64,000 nucleotides of DNA from Candidatus Thalassarchaeaceae archaeon (GTDB lineage: Archaea > Thermoplasmatota > Poseidoniia > Poseidoniales > Thalassarchaeaceae), in NCBI GenBank assembly GCA_943841885.1, contig CALSZZ010000001.1, forward strand, positions 124,001 to 188,000. Reading direction: 5' to 3'. Below the pieces are notes generated by a model that saw only the letters and a list, made by a program, of their open reading frames with translations, did no database searches and had not been told where the DNA came from. How positions within the stretch are numbered: the first letter of the stretch is position 1; each line of letters starts with the position of its first letter. This document shows, piece after piece, positions 8,353 to 16,862 of the stretch. The position numbers and the translations under genes were made by a program.

Positions 8353-8781
8353 TCATAAAAGTTTTATTGCCTCTTCTTGTACTCTTCTAAACATATTCAA
8401 AAAACCATTCGCCCTACTTGGAGTTAGTGATGATTGTATTCCCATTTCATTCGCATATTCTGGAGATAATATAGATACCTGCTTAGGAGAAAGACCATTC
8501 ACAGCCATAGCAGTTATTGACATCAATCCTTGCACTATCTGAGCATCAGCACCTCCTTTCATCAAAAAGTTCCCATTATCATCTAAAATACATTCAACAT
8601 GTGCACGAGATTGACAACCAACTATCTGATTAGATTCTGTCCAATTTTCTGGAGATAATGGAGTGGGATGTTTTTTTGCATAATCGAACAATAATTCATA
8701 TCTGTCCATTGAGTCAAAACAATCCTTAAATTCTTCAATGATAGGAATTAAATTAATTGGCCAATGATTTTCATCTGTCAT
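8353..8781 (-). CDS. sufE: SufE sulfur-acceptor protein
   Basis: 142 residues, family-typical. SufE accepts persulfide sulfur from SufS on a single cysteine, here in the conserved context NQIVGCQSRAHVE, and passes it to the SufBCD scaffold. The C-terminal half (GADAQIVQGLMSI, then LTPSRANGFLNM) is the usual SufE helix set. It lies between sufS and the SufT-like gene, all on the minus strand. SufE-assisted sulfur transfer is mostly a bacterial trait. Confidence 0.93.
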   Translation of the reverse strand: MTDENHWPINLIPIIEEFKDCFDSMDRYELLFDYAKKHPTPLSPENWTESNQIVGCQSRAHVECILDDNGNFLMKGGADAQIVQGLMSITAMAVNGLSPKQVSILSPEYANEMGIQSSLTPSRANGFLNMFRRVQEEAIKLL

Positions 8782-8810
8782 ATTAAAACTTCCATTCTTA
8801 AAATATAATT

Positions 8811-10037
8811 TTATGAGAATCTCTCCACTACATATTTTAGATACTCAACAAACATTTCAGCTTCTTCCATAGTATTGTATATCCAGAAGGATATTCGATT
8901 AGTTGAAGGTACATTTAATGCGTCCATCAGAGGCTGTGCACAGTGGTGACCAGTTCTTACTGCAAATCCTCCTTCATCCAAGAAAAGAGCAAGATCAAGA
9001 GATTGGATTGTTTCATGTAAAAATGATACAGCCCCACTTCCTTGTTTATTTTCGGGATTACCATAAATTCTGATACCAGGAATTTTTCTCATTTCAGATG
9101 CTGTCCATGACGCTAAATTTTGCACATGTGAATGGACATCATGCATATCAAATTTATCGAGCCATTCAACCGCTGCCCCCCAACCTATGGCTTCAGCAAT
9201 TCGAGGAGTCCCCGTTTCAAACATTGCATGCCCTTCTTGGAATGTTGAGCCTTCAATAGTTACTGTTCTTATCATTGAACCGCCAGTCATGAAAGGAGAC
9301 ATATGATCCATAATTTCTTTTTTCACTAATAAACATCCGATACCGGTTGGTCCGGCCATCTTGTGAGCAGAAATAGCTACAAAATCGGCATTCATTTCAT
9401 CGAATAATATTTTTTCATGTGGTGCTCCTTGTGCACAATCAAGTAATACTTTCGCCCCAGAGGAATGAGATAATTGAATTATTTGTTCAATAGGATTCCT
9501 TACTCCAAGTACGTTACTAGTATGTACTACACAAACAAGTGATGCTCCCGAAACGGCAACTGAAAATGCTTCCATATCTAGAGAAAATGTTTCAGTATCA
9601 ATGGGCACATAACGTACTTCTATTCCTATTTCCTTTGAAAGTTGTTGCCAAGGGACTATATCGGCATGATGCTCCATCTCAGTCAAAACAACGATATCAT
9701 CTTTGGAAAGATTCTGTCGCGCCCAAGAGAAAGCAACTAAATTTATTGCTTCAGTTGCACCACTTGTGTATATTAATTGATCTGGACTAGTTCCGAAAAA
9801 ATTAGCAATATTTTCTCTTGCTGTCTCTAAAGCAGTGGTTGCTTCATCGGCTAATGTATGATTTGCACGATGAGCATTAGAATTATATTGTTCGTAATAA
9901 TTTGACATTGCTGAAATGACACATTTTGGTTTTTGAGATGTTGCTGCGTTATCAAAGTAAACTAATTGCTTGCCATTAGGTAACTTACGTTCCAGTATAG
10001 GAAACTCAGATCTAATTTTTTTTAGATTAAGCGTCAT
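8811..10037 (-). CDS. sufS: SufS-type cysteine desulfurase
   Basis: Start set at ATG 10037 (MTLNLKKIRSEFPIL), giving 408 residues. The frame runs 31 codons further upstream, but these encode no family sequence. Group II desulfurase features: VYFDNAATSQKP, TSGATEAINLVA, the PLP Schiff-base lysine in ISAHKMAGPTGIG, and the catalytic cysteine in RTGHHCAQPLM. It removes sulfur from cysteine for Fe-S cluster building, handing it to SufE downstream. The scaffold genes sufCBD lie about 42 kb away in this window. Confidence 0.96.
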   Translation of the reverse strand: MTLNLKKIRSEFPILERKLPNGKQLVYFDNAATSQKPKCVISAMSNYYEQYNSNAHRANHTLADEATTALETARENIANFFGTSPDQLIYTSGATEAINLVAFSWARQNLSKDDIVVLTEMEHHADIVPWQQLSKEIGIEVRYVPIDTETFSLDMEAFSVAVSGASLVCVVHTSNVLGVRNPIEQIIQLSHSSGAKVLLDCAQGAPHEKILFDEMNADFVAISAHKMAGPTGIGCLLVKKEIMDHMSPFMTGGSMIRTVTIEGSTFQEGHAMFETGTPRIAEAIGWGAAVEWLDKFDMHDVHSHVQNLASWTASEMRKIPGIRIYGNPENKQGSGAVSFLHETIQSLDLALFLDEGGFAVRTGHHCAQPLMDALNVPSTNRISFWIYNTMEEAEMFVEYLKYVVERFS

Positions 10038-10144
10038 TGTACACACCCACGTATCGTCCAAGCAGGCGTACAATATCAAGTCGCGTATGAGAATAATGCA
10101 AAAAAAAGGGAAGCAGTTATCCGTAAACACTCCTCTGAGAGAGT

Positions 10145-10591
10145 GTGACCGAGCATACTGGCCAGCAAACTGTTGAATCTTTTGGGAGTCAAGATTTGAA
10201 CAAGGATGGAGAGATAATTAATTTAGCAATAGTTGGTTCGAGTAGATTTTATGACTTTGAAATATTTGAGAAGATAATAGAAGAATGGGTTGATAAATTT
10301 GGATATCCGGATTTGATTATTGTCGGAGGTGCTAGTGGCGTAGATTATATGGCAGAAAGATGGTCAGATGCCAATATTATTCCTATAGCTGTATTTTTAG
10401 AAGAATGGAGTGATTCTACAAGAAGTTTACTGGATAGAGGTAGGGCTGAGGCGCCCAATACTCTCACAGAAAAAATATTGAATGGAGCCACGCATATTCT
10501 AGCCATTCCTTCTGAAACTAGTAAGTGGACCAGAGTCATCATTGAAGAAGCTAATAAAAGAAAGATACCCTTAGAAAAACATGAAGTATGA
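10145..10591 (+). CDS. SLOG-superfamily (DUF2493-like) nucleotide-binding protein
   Basis: About 148 residues from a GTG at 10145; a TTG at 10196 would give a shorter form starting just before the fold. A Rossmann-like core is visible: INLAIVGSSRFYDF, PDLIIVGGASGVDYMAERW, then ATHILAIPSE. The GGASGVD loop is typical of the DprA/SLOG group, which binds nucleotides or related ligands. No enzymatic role can be assigned. It diverges from sufS with a 107-base gap and is followed by tRNA-Glu on the other strand. Confidence 0.65.
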   Translation: MTEHTGQQTVESFGSQDLNKDGEIINLAIVGSSRFYDFEIFEKIIEEWVDKFGYPDLIIVGGASGVDYMAERWSDANIIPIAVFLEEWSDSTRSLLDRGRAEAPNTLTEKILNGATHILAIPSETSKWTRVIIEEANKRKIPLEKHEV

Positions 10592-10596
10592 ACGAA

Positions 10597-10611
10597 TTTT
10601 ATATTAAAAAA
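10597..10611. terminator. Bidirectional T-tract terminator
   Basis: A T4 run on the plus strand follows the SLOG gene. An A6 run (T6 on the minus strand) at 10606-10611 lies about 10 bases past the 3' end of tRNA-Glu. Both fit archaeal U-tract termination for convergent transcripts. Confidence 0.45.
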
Positions 10612-10620
10612 TTATATTTA

Positions 10621-10698
10621 TGGTGCTCGTGCCGGGATTTGAACCCGGGTCGCCGCCTCGAAAGGGCGGCATGATGGACCGAACTACACCACACGAGC
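10621..10698 (-). tRNA. tRNA-Glu (anticodon UUC)
   Basis: On the minus strand the acceptor GCTCGTG pairs perfectly with CACGAGC. The anticodon stem CCGCC/GGCGG closes the loop CTTTCGA with anticodon TTC (plus positions 10660-10662). The T arm is CCGGGTTCAAATCCCGG. The discriminator is A and the CCA is encoded. Confidence 0.95.
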
Positions 10699-10749
10699 GA
10701 CGGACTCGCGAGAGGTGCATAACACATAATCGGTTCGATTGAAAGTACT

Positions 10750-11352
10750 TCAGGAATCGCCACTATTATTTTGAATAAGTGAGTTCCACCACATACTCAA
10801 AGGGATGAAAAAGATGGTAGCTAATATTCCTCCAGCTAACCAGAAGAAATGATTATACATTAAATCTGAGAACTCATCACCATAAAAACCCAATAAAAAT
10901 CCCTCTAATCCAAATCTTATTCCTCTCCCCAATATTCCAGCAAAAATAAATAGATTTAGATTCATTTTTCCCGAACCTGCGGCCCAAGCAAATGCTTTGT
11001 AAGGTATAGGAGAAATTGCAGCGATAAAAACTCCCGTTGTCCCATATTTTAGAAATATATTATCGAGCCTAGATATTGTATCAGATTTAACAAATTTTTC
11101 TAAAAATGGTCTACCAGCATACATGCCAATTGCATACCCTCCAAGAGATCCCAAAACACTGAATATAGTTGCAACAAGAACTATAGCAATAATTTCTGAA
11201 ATAGAACCATTTGAATTCAATGCCATTGGTATAACCAATAAATCTGGAGGTGCTGGTTGAAACATGGCTTCACTTGCTGATACTACTGCTAAACCTACGA
11301 GCCCCCAATTATCGGCCCAATTAACTGTAGCATCAATAATCTGGCTTAGCAC
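10750..11352 (-). CDS. VTT/DedA-related membrane protein (YqaA type)
   Basis: 200 residues, mostly hydrophobic. The VTT (SNARE-associated/DedA-like) hallmarks are visible: FQPAPPDLLVIPMAL, a glycine-rich re-entrant segment LGSLGGYAIGMYAGRP, and KYGTTGVFIAAISPIPYKAFAWAAG. Family members are linked to lipid scrambling or polyprenyl-phosphate and membrane homeostasis; the substrate here is unknown. It sits between tRNA-Glu and the divergent nob1 gene. Confidence 0.85.
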   Translation of the reverse strand: MLSQIIDATVNWADNWGLVGLAVVSASEAMFQPAPPDLLVIPMALNSNGSISEIIAIVLVATIFSVLGSLGGYAIGMYAGRPFLEKFVKSDTISRLDNIFLKYGTTGVFIAAISPIPYKAFAWAAGSGKMNLNLFIFAGILGRGIRFGLEGFLLGFYGDEFSDLMYNHFFWLAGGILATIFFIPLSMWWNSLIQNNSGDS

Positions 11353-11413
11353 ATTACTTCGTACTTAGTACCACTAATAAAATACATTAGTAAAAATAAG
11401 TATATATTATTTT

Positions 11414-11957
11414 ATGAATAAACATACCTATGATATGATAAAGAGTCCTCGCGATAACGTGGCAGAAGGGGAGGTAGTAGATACTTCGGCTTTGATTTCA
11501 TGGCCTCTTGAGAGATTATTCGGAAGTTTAGCGAGCCCTCGGCAAAGGAATGAATTGATGAATAATTATCCAGATAGATTGGAAATAATAGATGCGATTG
11601 GAATAAATTGGGAAGATCCTGGAGATATAAGTATAGAAAAAATAATTCAAATTTCCAAAAAAACAGGAGATATTTCTGGACTATCTCAGACAGATATAGA
11701 AATTCTTGCACTTGCAATGAAGAATAAATATATATTAATCACAGATGATTATAGAATGCAAAATTTAGCAGAATATTCTGAAATAAAATGGAGGAGTGTA
11801 AATACCGATGGGATAAAAGATATTTGGGAATGGGAAGTCGTATGTATTGGTTGTAAAATAATAAGTAAAATGCCAAGTGAGCCTACAAAAAAGAAAAAAA
11901 AACCTTGGAGAATGTGTAGAGTGTGGGTCAAAATTGAAAAGTAGAAAAAAGAAGTAA
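11414..11957 (+). CDS. nob1: Nob1-like PIN-domain ribonuclease with zinc ribbon; frame broken at an A9 run
   Basis: The open frame (176 codons, stop 11942-11944) encodes a PIN domain (VVDTSALI with Asp23, acidic residues near 94-96, ITDDYRM with Asp111-112), then CIGC (Cys144, Cys147), as in archaeal Nob1, the endonuclease that matures the 16S rRNA 3' end. After AAAAAAG and nine A (11894-11902) the frame ends in unrelated sequence. Reading as if one A were absent gives GECVECGSKLKSRKKK and a stop at 11955-11957. This restores the second CxxC of the ribbon and ends one base before the convergent tatA gene. It is either a homopolymer sequencing error or a real slippage/frameshift site. The coordinates given cover the restored frame. 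Confidence 0.8.
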
Positions 11958-11958
11958 T

Positions 11959-12177
11959 TTATTCTTCTTGGTTTATGGAATTAGCAACTTCTTCAGAAAC
12001 TCCTCCTCTGTCCATATCTATTTCTGCTTTAGATGGTTGCGAAACGTCCCTCAATCCCTGTTGAAATTCGCCCTTTGCACGACCCGCATTCCTGGCAAGT
12101 TCAGGCAACCTTTTTGCCCCAAAAAGAAATATTCCAACTGCAAATAAAATTATCAATTCTGTGCTTCCAAGTGCCAT
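11959..12177 (-). CDS. tatA: Twin-arginine translocase subunit TatA
   Basis: 72 residues: one N-terminal membrane helix (STELIILFAVGIFLFG), the conserved FGAKRLPELARNAGRA amphipathic hinge and helix, and a short polar acidic tail. TatA forms the pore of the Tat pathway for folded, often cofactor-containing proteins. TatC is not in the window. It converges on nob1. Confidence 0.93.
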   Translation of the reverse strand: MALGSTELIILFAVGIFLFGAKRLPELARNAGRAKGEFQQGLRDVSQPSKAEIDMDRGGVSEEVANSINQEE

Positions 12178-12230
12178 AATAACATAGATAGGAAGAGGTA
12201 CTATCCTTCAAATGCTTCGGACATCCGACA

Positions 12231-12473
12231 TTAACCACCTGAAAAAGGAGGGAGAAAAGCGATTTCAGAAGAATCCATTAAAATAAAATCAAAATTATCA
12301 ATTATTTCACCATTTATTGCTATTTTTGTCCCATTATTTACTATATCTGATAATTGAAATCTCTTCAATAATTGCATGACTGAGGTTCCTTTATTCAAAG
12401 CTACCTCAATTTCTCTTTGCCCCATTAAATCAGCTAAAGGGCCAAAGAAGAGTAATCTTATTTTTATCGCCAT
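12231..12473 (-). CDS. MoaD/ThiS-like ubiquitin-fold protein (possible SAMP)
   Basis: Start at ATG 12473 with AGGAGAGG just upstream; an earlier ATG at 12497 is less likely. 80 residues starting IKIRLLFFGPLADLMGQREIEV, a beta-grasp protein ending in PPFSGG. The terminal Gly-Gly is what E1-like enzymes adenylate and thiocarboxylate. It may serve in molybdopterin synthesis (MoaD), in protein modification (archaeal SAMP) or in sulfur transfer. No MoaE is present nearby, so the role is open. Confidence 0.85.
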   Translation of the reverse strand: MAIKIRLLFFGPLADLMGQREIEVALNKGTSVMQLLKRFQLSDIVNNGTKIAINGEIIDNFDFILMDSSEIAFLPPFSGG

Positions 12474-12573
12474 GATATCCTCTCCTTCATTAACCATGAA
12501 TGAGCGAAGAGATTGTTAGTGATGAAATCACCTATTATTAATTAATGAGCTGTTGTACGAGTAACTGGGAATC

Positions 12574-13245
12574 ATGCCAGTAGAAGCAGTAGTATTCGAT
12601 TGCGATGGAGTTTTGATAGATAATATATCATCATGGTGGGCAATACACGAACATTTTGGAACAAGAAATGAAGAAATGTTAGAGAAGTTTCTGAATAAAG
12701 AAATTACAGAAGAAGAATTTGTTAATCATGATGTCGAAGAATGGAAAAAAGTACAGCCTAAAATCCACATGGACGATATAATGAGATGTTATGCAGGCGT
12801 TAAATTAATGCCTGGTGCCAGAGAAGTAATTAGTGAGTTACAATCCAGAGGAGTCTTTGTTGCAATTGTCTCCTCGGGCGTTGATCTTCTGATAGGGACA
12901 ATTGCGAATATGCTGAAAGTTGATGATTGGGCAGCGAATGGTTTTGAATGGGATGAAGAAGGATTTCTAACCAAAGGTGCACCGACTAAAGTATATTCAC
13001 ATGATAAGGGAATAATGGTTGAAAAATTAATTAGGATTAATGATTTAAATCCCATCAACGTTATCTCGGTTGGAGATTCTAGCACTGATTTATCCATGAA
13101 AGTTGGTGATTCTAAATTTATAGGTTTTAATCCAGCAAGAGAAAGAGCGATTGAAGAATTCGAAAGAGCAAATGTTCCGATTATTAAAAAACGTGATCTG
13201 AGAGAATTGTGGCCAATAATATTTGATGGAGAGAAACTTGAATAA
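12574..13245 (+). CDS. HAD-superfamily phosphatase, phosphoserine-phosphatase-like
   Basis: 223 residues with all HAD motifs: VVFDCDGVLID (nucleophile Asp9 and Asp11), IVSSGVDLL (motif II Ser), a lysine in SHDKGIMVEKL, and the acidic motif VISVGDSSTDLSM. A helical cap follows the first motif. The order and the S-S-G motif resemble SerB-like phosphatases, but the true substrate cannot be read from sequence. Its stop codon abuts the stop of the convergent polymerase gene with no gap. Confidence 0.8.
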   Translation: MPVEAVVFDCDGVLIDNISSWWAIHEHFGTRNEEMLEKFLNKEITEEEFVNHDVEEWKKVQPKIHMDDIMRCYAGVKLMPGAREVISELQSRGVFVAIVSSGVDLLIGTIANMLKVDDWAANGFEWDEEGFLTKGAPTKVYSHDKGIMVEKLIRINDLNPINVISVGDSSTDLSMKVGDSKFIGFNPARERAIEEFERANVPIIKKRDLRELWPIIFDGEKLE

Positions 13246-14889
13246 TCATACAAATGGAATTGATGCAGTAGCAAAGGTATGTAAATTGACAACTGAAAGA
13301 ATACATGGCTTTGGCTGAAATCCTAGCATTCTTTGGAAATCAGTTTGATCTTGCCAAGTAGAACTATGTAGTAGAGTTACTCCTTTATGATTTCCTATGT
13401 AATGGCCATGAACATGCCCTGTAACGAATATATCTGGAATATCACGGATTACCATATTATCTTCTGGCTCAGGAGACAGTGGAGTTTTATTCCCCCAGGA
13501 GGGGGCTAAATGTCTTCTTTCTAACATGGCCTTCATCGCTATTTCGGGTTTATCATAGGAAACTGATCTCAACGTTGCTACAAAATCATCTATACTCTTA
13601 CCATGGTAAGATAGGACTCTCACATTATGTAAACTAAAATCACAAGGGTTACCTACAAAAACAGCATCAGAATAATCCTGTTGAATTTCTGGATCTAATG
13701 ATGGTTGAGGTTCCGCAGGCCTTACAGCATCATGGTTGCCTGGTAAAATTATGATATCTACCCAATCGGGGATTTCTTCTAGTAAACGAGCTAATTCAGA
13801 GTATTGTTTGAATAAATCTTTGATTGCCAGATGTCTATCTTGGCCTGGATAAATTCCAACTCCATCAACACCATCACCACTCAACACAAAATACTTTACA
13901 GTTCGTGCTAATGGGTCATTCTTGAACCAATGAATCATTTTTTTCCATGGAGATTGTAGAAATGTTTTACTCCCTAGGTGAATATCTGATAAAAATGCTG
14001 CAGAAACCGCTCTGTCCTCTCCTGCAGGATTTTTGATATGATTTTCCAGTGGTGGTTTGTGAATGTCTTGAACTACAAACATTGGATCTCTGTCGCCATA
14101 AAAATAACCTGTAACTCCAATTACTTCGTCATCCATCAAACCGTCCATAGATGCGTGAATTGGGGATGCATCAGATGGAGGTTTTAGAGTACATAATTGT
14201 TTACCTGTTTCATCTTCTATATCAAAATTCAAGTTACCACTACGGGCCCAACGCGTTCCCCCAGCCAAACCTACTAAAGTTATTTCATAATCCTTCGAAG
14301 AATATCTTTGCCTATTTCTCCAGGCTTCTGAAATAGATGTAGGTTTTCTAGTTAGTATACCGCTAGATTTCATAAGATTACGAATTTGTTTTAAACGACT
14401 GTTAAAACAACTTTGAATATCTGACATAGTTCCTTCAGTAATTGATTTACCAGTTATATCAAAATGAATTTCTATTTCTGAATCAACATCTTTTGCTTCC
14501 ATTGGAAAATCCATCATATCATAATAATCCAATCCATGTCGGCGAGGAGCGATCTCTAATTCTGGTTGTGGAGCGGCTATTATCCTCCCAATGGGAGAAT
14601 CATTCCCTTTCTTAGGGAGTGTATACTGTCCAGCATTATCGTTTATATTGATTGGTAAATTGTTGATATTATTAGGCACTAGTGTCAGTAAATCATCAAT
14701 AGTTTTGGAATCCAATAATTTAACATCTGAAGACCTTGCAGCCTCTAAAATTGGAAGAATGCTTGATAAGGATTCTATTTTTTCTTTAGCATCACTTCCT
14801 AGAACAATTAATCCCGCGTTGGTTAGTTCGCGGTATCTAACTGCCCAGTTTTCAGAAACCATGGGAAAGCGACAGATAGTAACGCTCAT
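13246..14889 (-). CDS. polB: DNA polymerase D small subunit (DP1, exonuclease)
   Basis: 547 residues, typical of DP1. The N-terminal part is variable, an OB-fold-like middle includes GVTGYFYGDRDPMFVVQDI, and a calcineurin-like 3'-5' exonuclease domain carries DIHLGSK, SGDGVDG, PGNHDAVRP, the SYHGKSID motif and TGHVHGH. PolD is the replicative polymerase of Euryarchaeota. DP1 supplies proofreading and binds PCNA; the large subunit is not here. This gene is a strong marker for a euryarchaeal host. It is transcribed toward the HAD gene, downstream of the CinA-like gene. Confidence 0.95.
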   Translation of the reverse strand: MSVTICRFPMVSENWAVRYRELTNAGLIVLGSDAKEKIESLSSILPILEAARSSDVKLLDSKTIDDLLTLVPNNINNLPININDNAGQYTLPKKGNDSPIGRIIAAPQPELEIAPRRHGLDYYDMMDFPMEAKDVDSEIEIHFDITGKSITEGTMSDIQSCFNSRLKQIRNLMKSSGILTRKPTSISEAWRNRQRYSSKDYEITLVGLAGGTRWARSGNLNFDIEDETGKQLCTLKPPSDASPIHASMDGLMDDEVIGVTGYFYGDRDPMFVVQDIHKPPLENHIKNPAGEDRAVSAAFLSDIHLGSKTFLQSPWKKMIHWFKNDPLARTVKYFVLSGDGVDGVGIYPGQDRHLAIKDLFKQYSELARLLEEIPDWVDIIILPGNHDAVRPAEPQPSLDPEIQQDYSDAVFVGNPCDFSLHNVRVLSYHGKSIDDFVATLRSVSYDKPEIAMKAMLERRHLAPSWGNKTPLSPEPEDNMVIRDIPDIFVTGHVHGHYIGNHKGVTLLHSSTWQDQTDFQRMLGFQPKPCILSVVNLHTFATASIPFV

Positions 14890-14913
14890 GATGATATCTA
14901 TCTAATTTGATAA

Positions 14914-15615
14914 TTAATCGGTTTCTTGGTTCCAATCTGTAGAAGATGCAAGGTCTATTTTAGATATATCTTGAACTACTGTTTTCTTACTTGATTTCCA
15001 AGATAACTTGCCTTCCCACTCTTCAGAAAGAGAATCTAATGAAGAAATATCAATCTCTTTTGTCTGCAATGTAGTATCCTTTTTCTTAGAAATTTTCTTT
15101 GTTTTAGAATCTTTTGAATCAACTTTATCTAATGCTTCTAAGGCCAGACCTAATGCGAAAGATGCAAAGGATTTTTTATTATCCAAACGGTCGTTATCTC
15201 CAAAATCCATTCTTCTAACGAGAAAATAATCTTTTGCTATAATTGCAACATGCACCCTTCCTACTTCTTTATTTTCAGATTCTCCTGTTGGTCCCGCTAT
15301 ACCAGTGATGCCTATGGAAACATCAGATTTAGATTTATAACGTGCACCTCTGGCTAACCCTATCGCAACCTCATGAGAAACAGTACCTACATTTCCTTCT
15401 AAGAAATAAGATTCATCAACGCCTAATTGTTGAGTCTTAGATTCATTAGAATAAACAATCCACCCTTGATTAAACCATCGACTTGCACCTGACATATCTG
15501 TCAAAATGGAGGCTATTAGACCACCAGTACAAGATTCAGCAGTTGAAATAGTCCAATTTCTTTTTTTTAATCTCCTAGAGAGACGAGCAGCTAGAGCAGC
15601 AGTCTGTTCAACCAC
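14914..15615 (-). CDS. CinA C-terminal-domain protein (nicotinamide-nucleotide amidase type)
   Basis: 233 residues from a GTG at 15615. The first ~160 match the CinA/PncC domain: TISTAESCTGGLIASILTD, SRWFNQGWIVYSNESK, and GITGIAGPTG. PncC deamidates NMN to NaMN in pyridine nucleotide recycling. The molybdopterin-like N-terminal domain of full CinA is absent. A tail of about 65 residues rich in Lys, Ser, Asp and Glu follows and looks disordered. It lies just upstream of the PolD subunit gene on the same strand, with a 24-base gap. Confidence 0.88.
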   Translation of the reverse strand: MVEQTAALAARLSRRLKKRNWTISTAESCTGGLIASILTDMSGASRWFNQGWIVYSNESKTQQLGVDESYFLEGNVGTVSHEVAIGLARGARYKSKSDVSIGITGIAGPTGESENKEVGRVHVAIIAKDYFLVRRMDFGDNDRLDNKKSFASFALGLALEALDKVDSKDSKTKKISKKKDTTLQTKEIDISSLDSLSEEWEGKLSWKSSKKTVVQDISKIDLASSTDWNQETD

Positions 15616-15675
15616 GACACGACGATTGAGCCTTCATTAATGACCTTTTCATAAATTTAATGAGATAATAAATGA

Positions 15676-15692
15676 AAAATTATATGAAAAAA
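15676..15692 (-). terminator. T-tract terminator after tRNA-Val
   Basis: On the minus strand a T6 run (plus 15687-15692) lies 12 bases past the CCA end of tRNA-Val, followed by a second T5 run. This fits archaeal U-tract termination. Confidence 0.45.
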
Positions 15693-15704
15693 TAGAGGTT
15701 AAAA

Positions 15705-15780
15705 TGGTGGGTCCGGCAGGAATTGAACCTGCGATCTTCGCTTTGTAAGAGCAACGTCATAACCCCTAGACCACGGACCC
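15705..15780 (-). tRNA. tRNA-Val (anticodon UAC)
   Basis: On the minus strand the acceptor GGGTCCG pairs with CGGACCC. The D arm is GTCTAGGGGTTATGAC, anticodon stem TTGCT/AGCGA with loop CTTACAA (anticodon TAC), and the T arm GCAGGTTCAATTCCTGC. The discriminator is A and the CCA is encoded. No intron. Confidence 0.95.
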
Positions 15781-15846
15781 TGAAGGAGAGCAGGGGAGCA
15801 ATGTATTCAAAGCCTCTGTATTACAACCATCATATTAGGGGATTCG

Positions 15847-16833
15847 ATGGAGTCGATGGCAAAATTGATTGAAGAGTTAAAAAAATCTGGCCTGTTAGTC
15901 TCTGAGGAAATAGAAAGAGCGATGATGGAGATTAACCCAGCACAATTTACCGACTATGATTTGGATCTTTTCTGGAGCGATAATCCTGTGCCATTTCTAA
16001 TTACCGAATCAGGAATATCAAAGACGATATCTGCACCTCATATGATAATTACAATGCTTCATCATCTAGAAATAAAAAAGAATTACTCTATACTTCTAAT
16101 GGGTGCAAAGGGAGGGTACTTATCAGCATTATTAGATAATTTAGTTGGTAAAAATGGTAGAGTAACCATAATTGAGCCTCACCAAGAAGTAAGATATTAT
16201 ACAGAAAATAAAATAAAAGATTATTTGGAATTAGGTGAGATTTTAGTAAATAAGCCGAGTGATTTAGAGAAAATAAATGATAATCATTTTGATAGAGTAT
16301 TAATTACAGGGTTTATGAAAAAAGTTCCTTCAGAAATTAAATTTAAAGTAAAAGAAGATGGTTTTATACTTGGCCCAATAGGAAGCATTATACATCAGAG
16401 ATTGATAAAAAAGGAAAAATTTGGTGATGTATGGGTAGATACTGATTTAGGAGGAGTTGTTTTTGGCCCTTTGGATATAGGAGAGTTAGAAAAAAATCTT
16501 CTTGAACCAGAAAATCTAGTTGAACATATGGAAAGTGCATTAGAATTAATTCTTGAAGTTATAGAAATCGAAGAAGAATCATTGAATAGAATAAATAATC
16601 TAATTTGGTCACTTAAAAATCTCCCACCAGGGATACCAATAGTTGATGAATATTCTAGTGAAGAAGAAATCCTAGAGAATCCAGTAATGGAGTTATTGTT
16701 AGCGGAGATGGAATGGTTGGGGCCATTATGGCCTATTTTAACTGGGATAGATGGATTAGATATTGGCAATATAGAATCGATTAATAGTGAATATTATTCC
16801 AATACAGGCGGGCACGAAGACTTAATTCCATAA
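15847..16833 (+). CDS. Protein-L-isoaspartate methyltransferase-like protein with divergent SAM site
   Basis: 328 residues, longer than the usual ~215. The N-terminal two thirds follow the PIMT pattern: INPAQFTDYD, ITESGISKTISAPHMIITMLHHL, and the motif I strand ILLMGAKGGYLSALL followed by VTIIEPHQEV. PIMT repairs isoaspartyl residues using SAM. The usual GxGxGY loop is here GAKGGY, so cofactor binding may be altered. A long acidic C-terminal extension follows (residues ~215-328). An ATG at 15856 is an alternative start. It precedes a HEAT-repeat gene in the same direction and diverges from tRNA-Val. Confidence 0.75.
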   Translation: MESMAKLIEELKKSGLLVSEEIERAMMEINPAQFTDYDLDLFWSDNPVPFLITESGISKTISAPHMIITMLHHLEIKKNYSILLMGAKGGYLSALLDNLVGKNGRVTIIEPHQEVRYYTENKIKDYLELGEILVNKPSDLEKINDNHFDRVLITGFMKKVPSEIKFKVKEDGFILGPIGSIIHQRLIKKEKFGDVWVDTDLGGVVFGPLDIGELEKNLLEPENLVEHMESALELILEVIEIEEESLNRINNLIWSLKNLPPGIPIVDEYSSEEEILENPVMELLLAEMEWLGPLWPILTGIDGLDIGNIESINSEYYSNTGGHEDLIP

Positions 16834-16862
16834 TTACTAATCGAAGTGTTCATTATCAAAAT

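Noticed and set aside
12789-13292. 167-codon minus-strand frame under the HAD phosphatase
   Set aside because: The plus strand has complete HAD motifs. The opposite frame is a serine/isoleucine-rich shadow.
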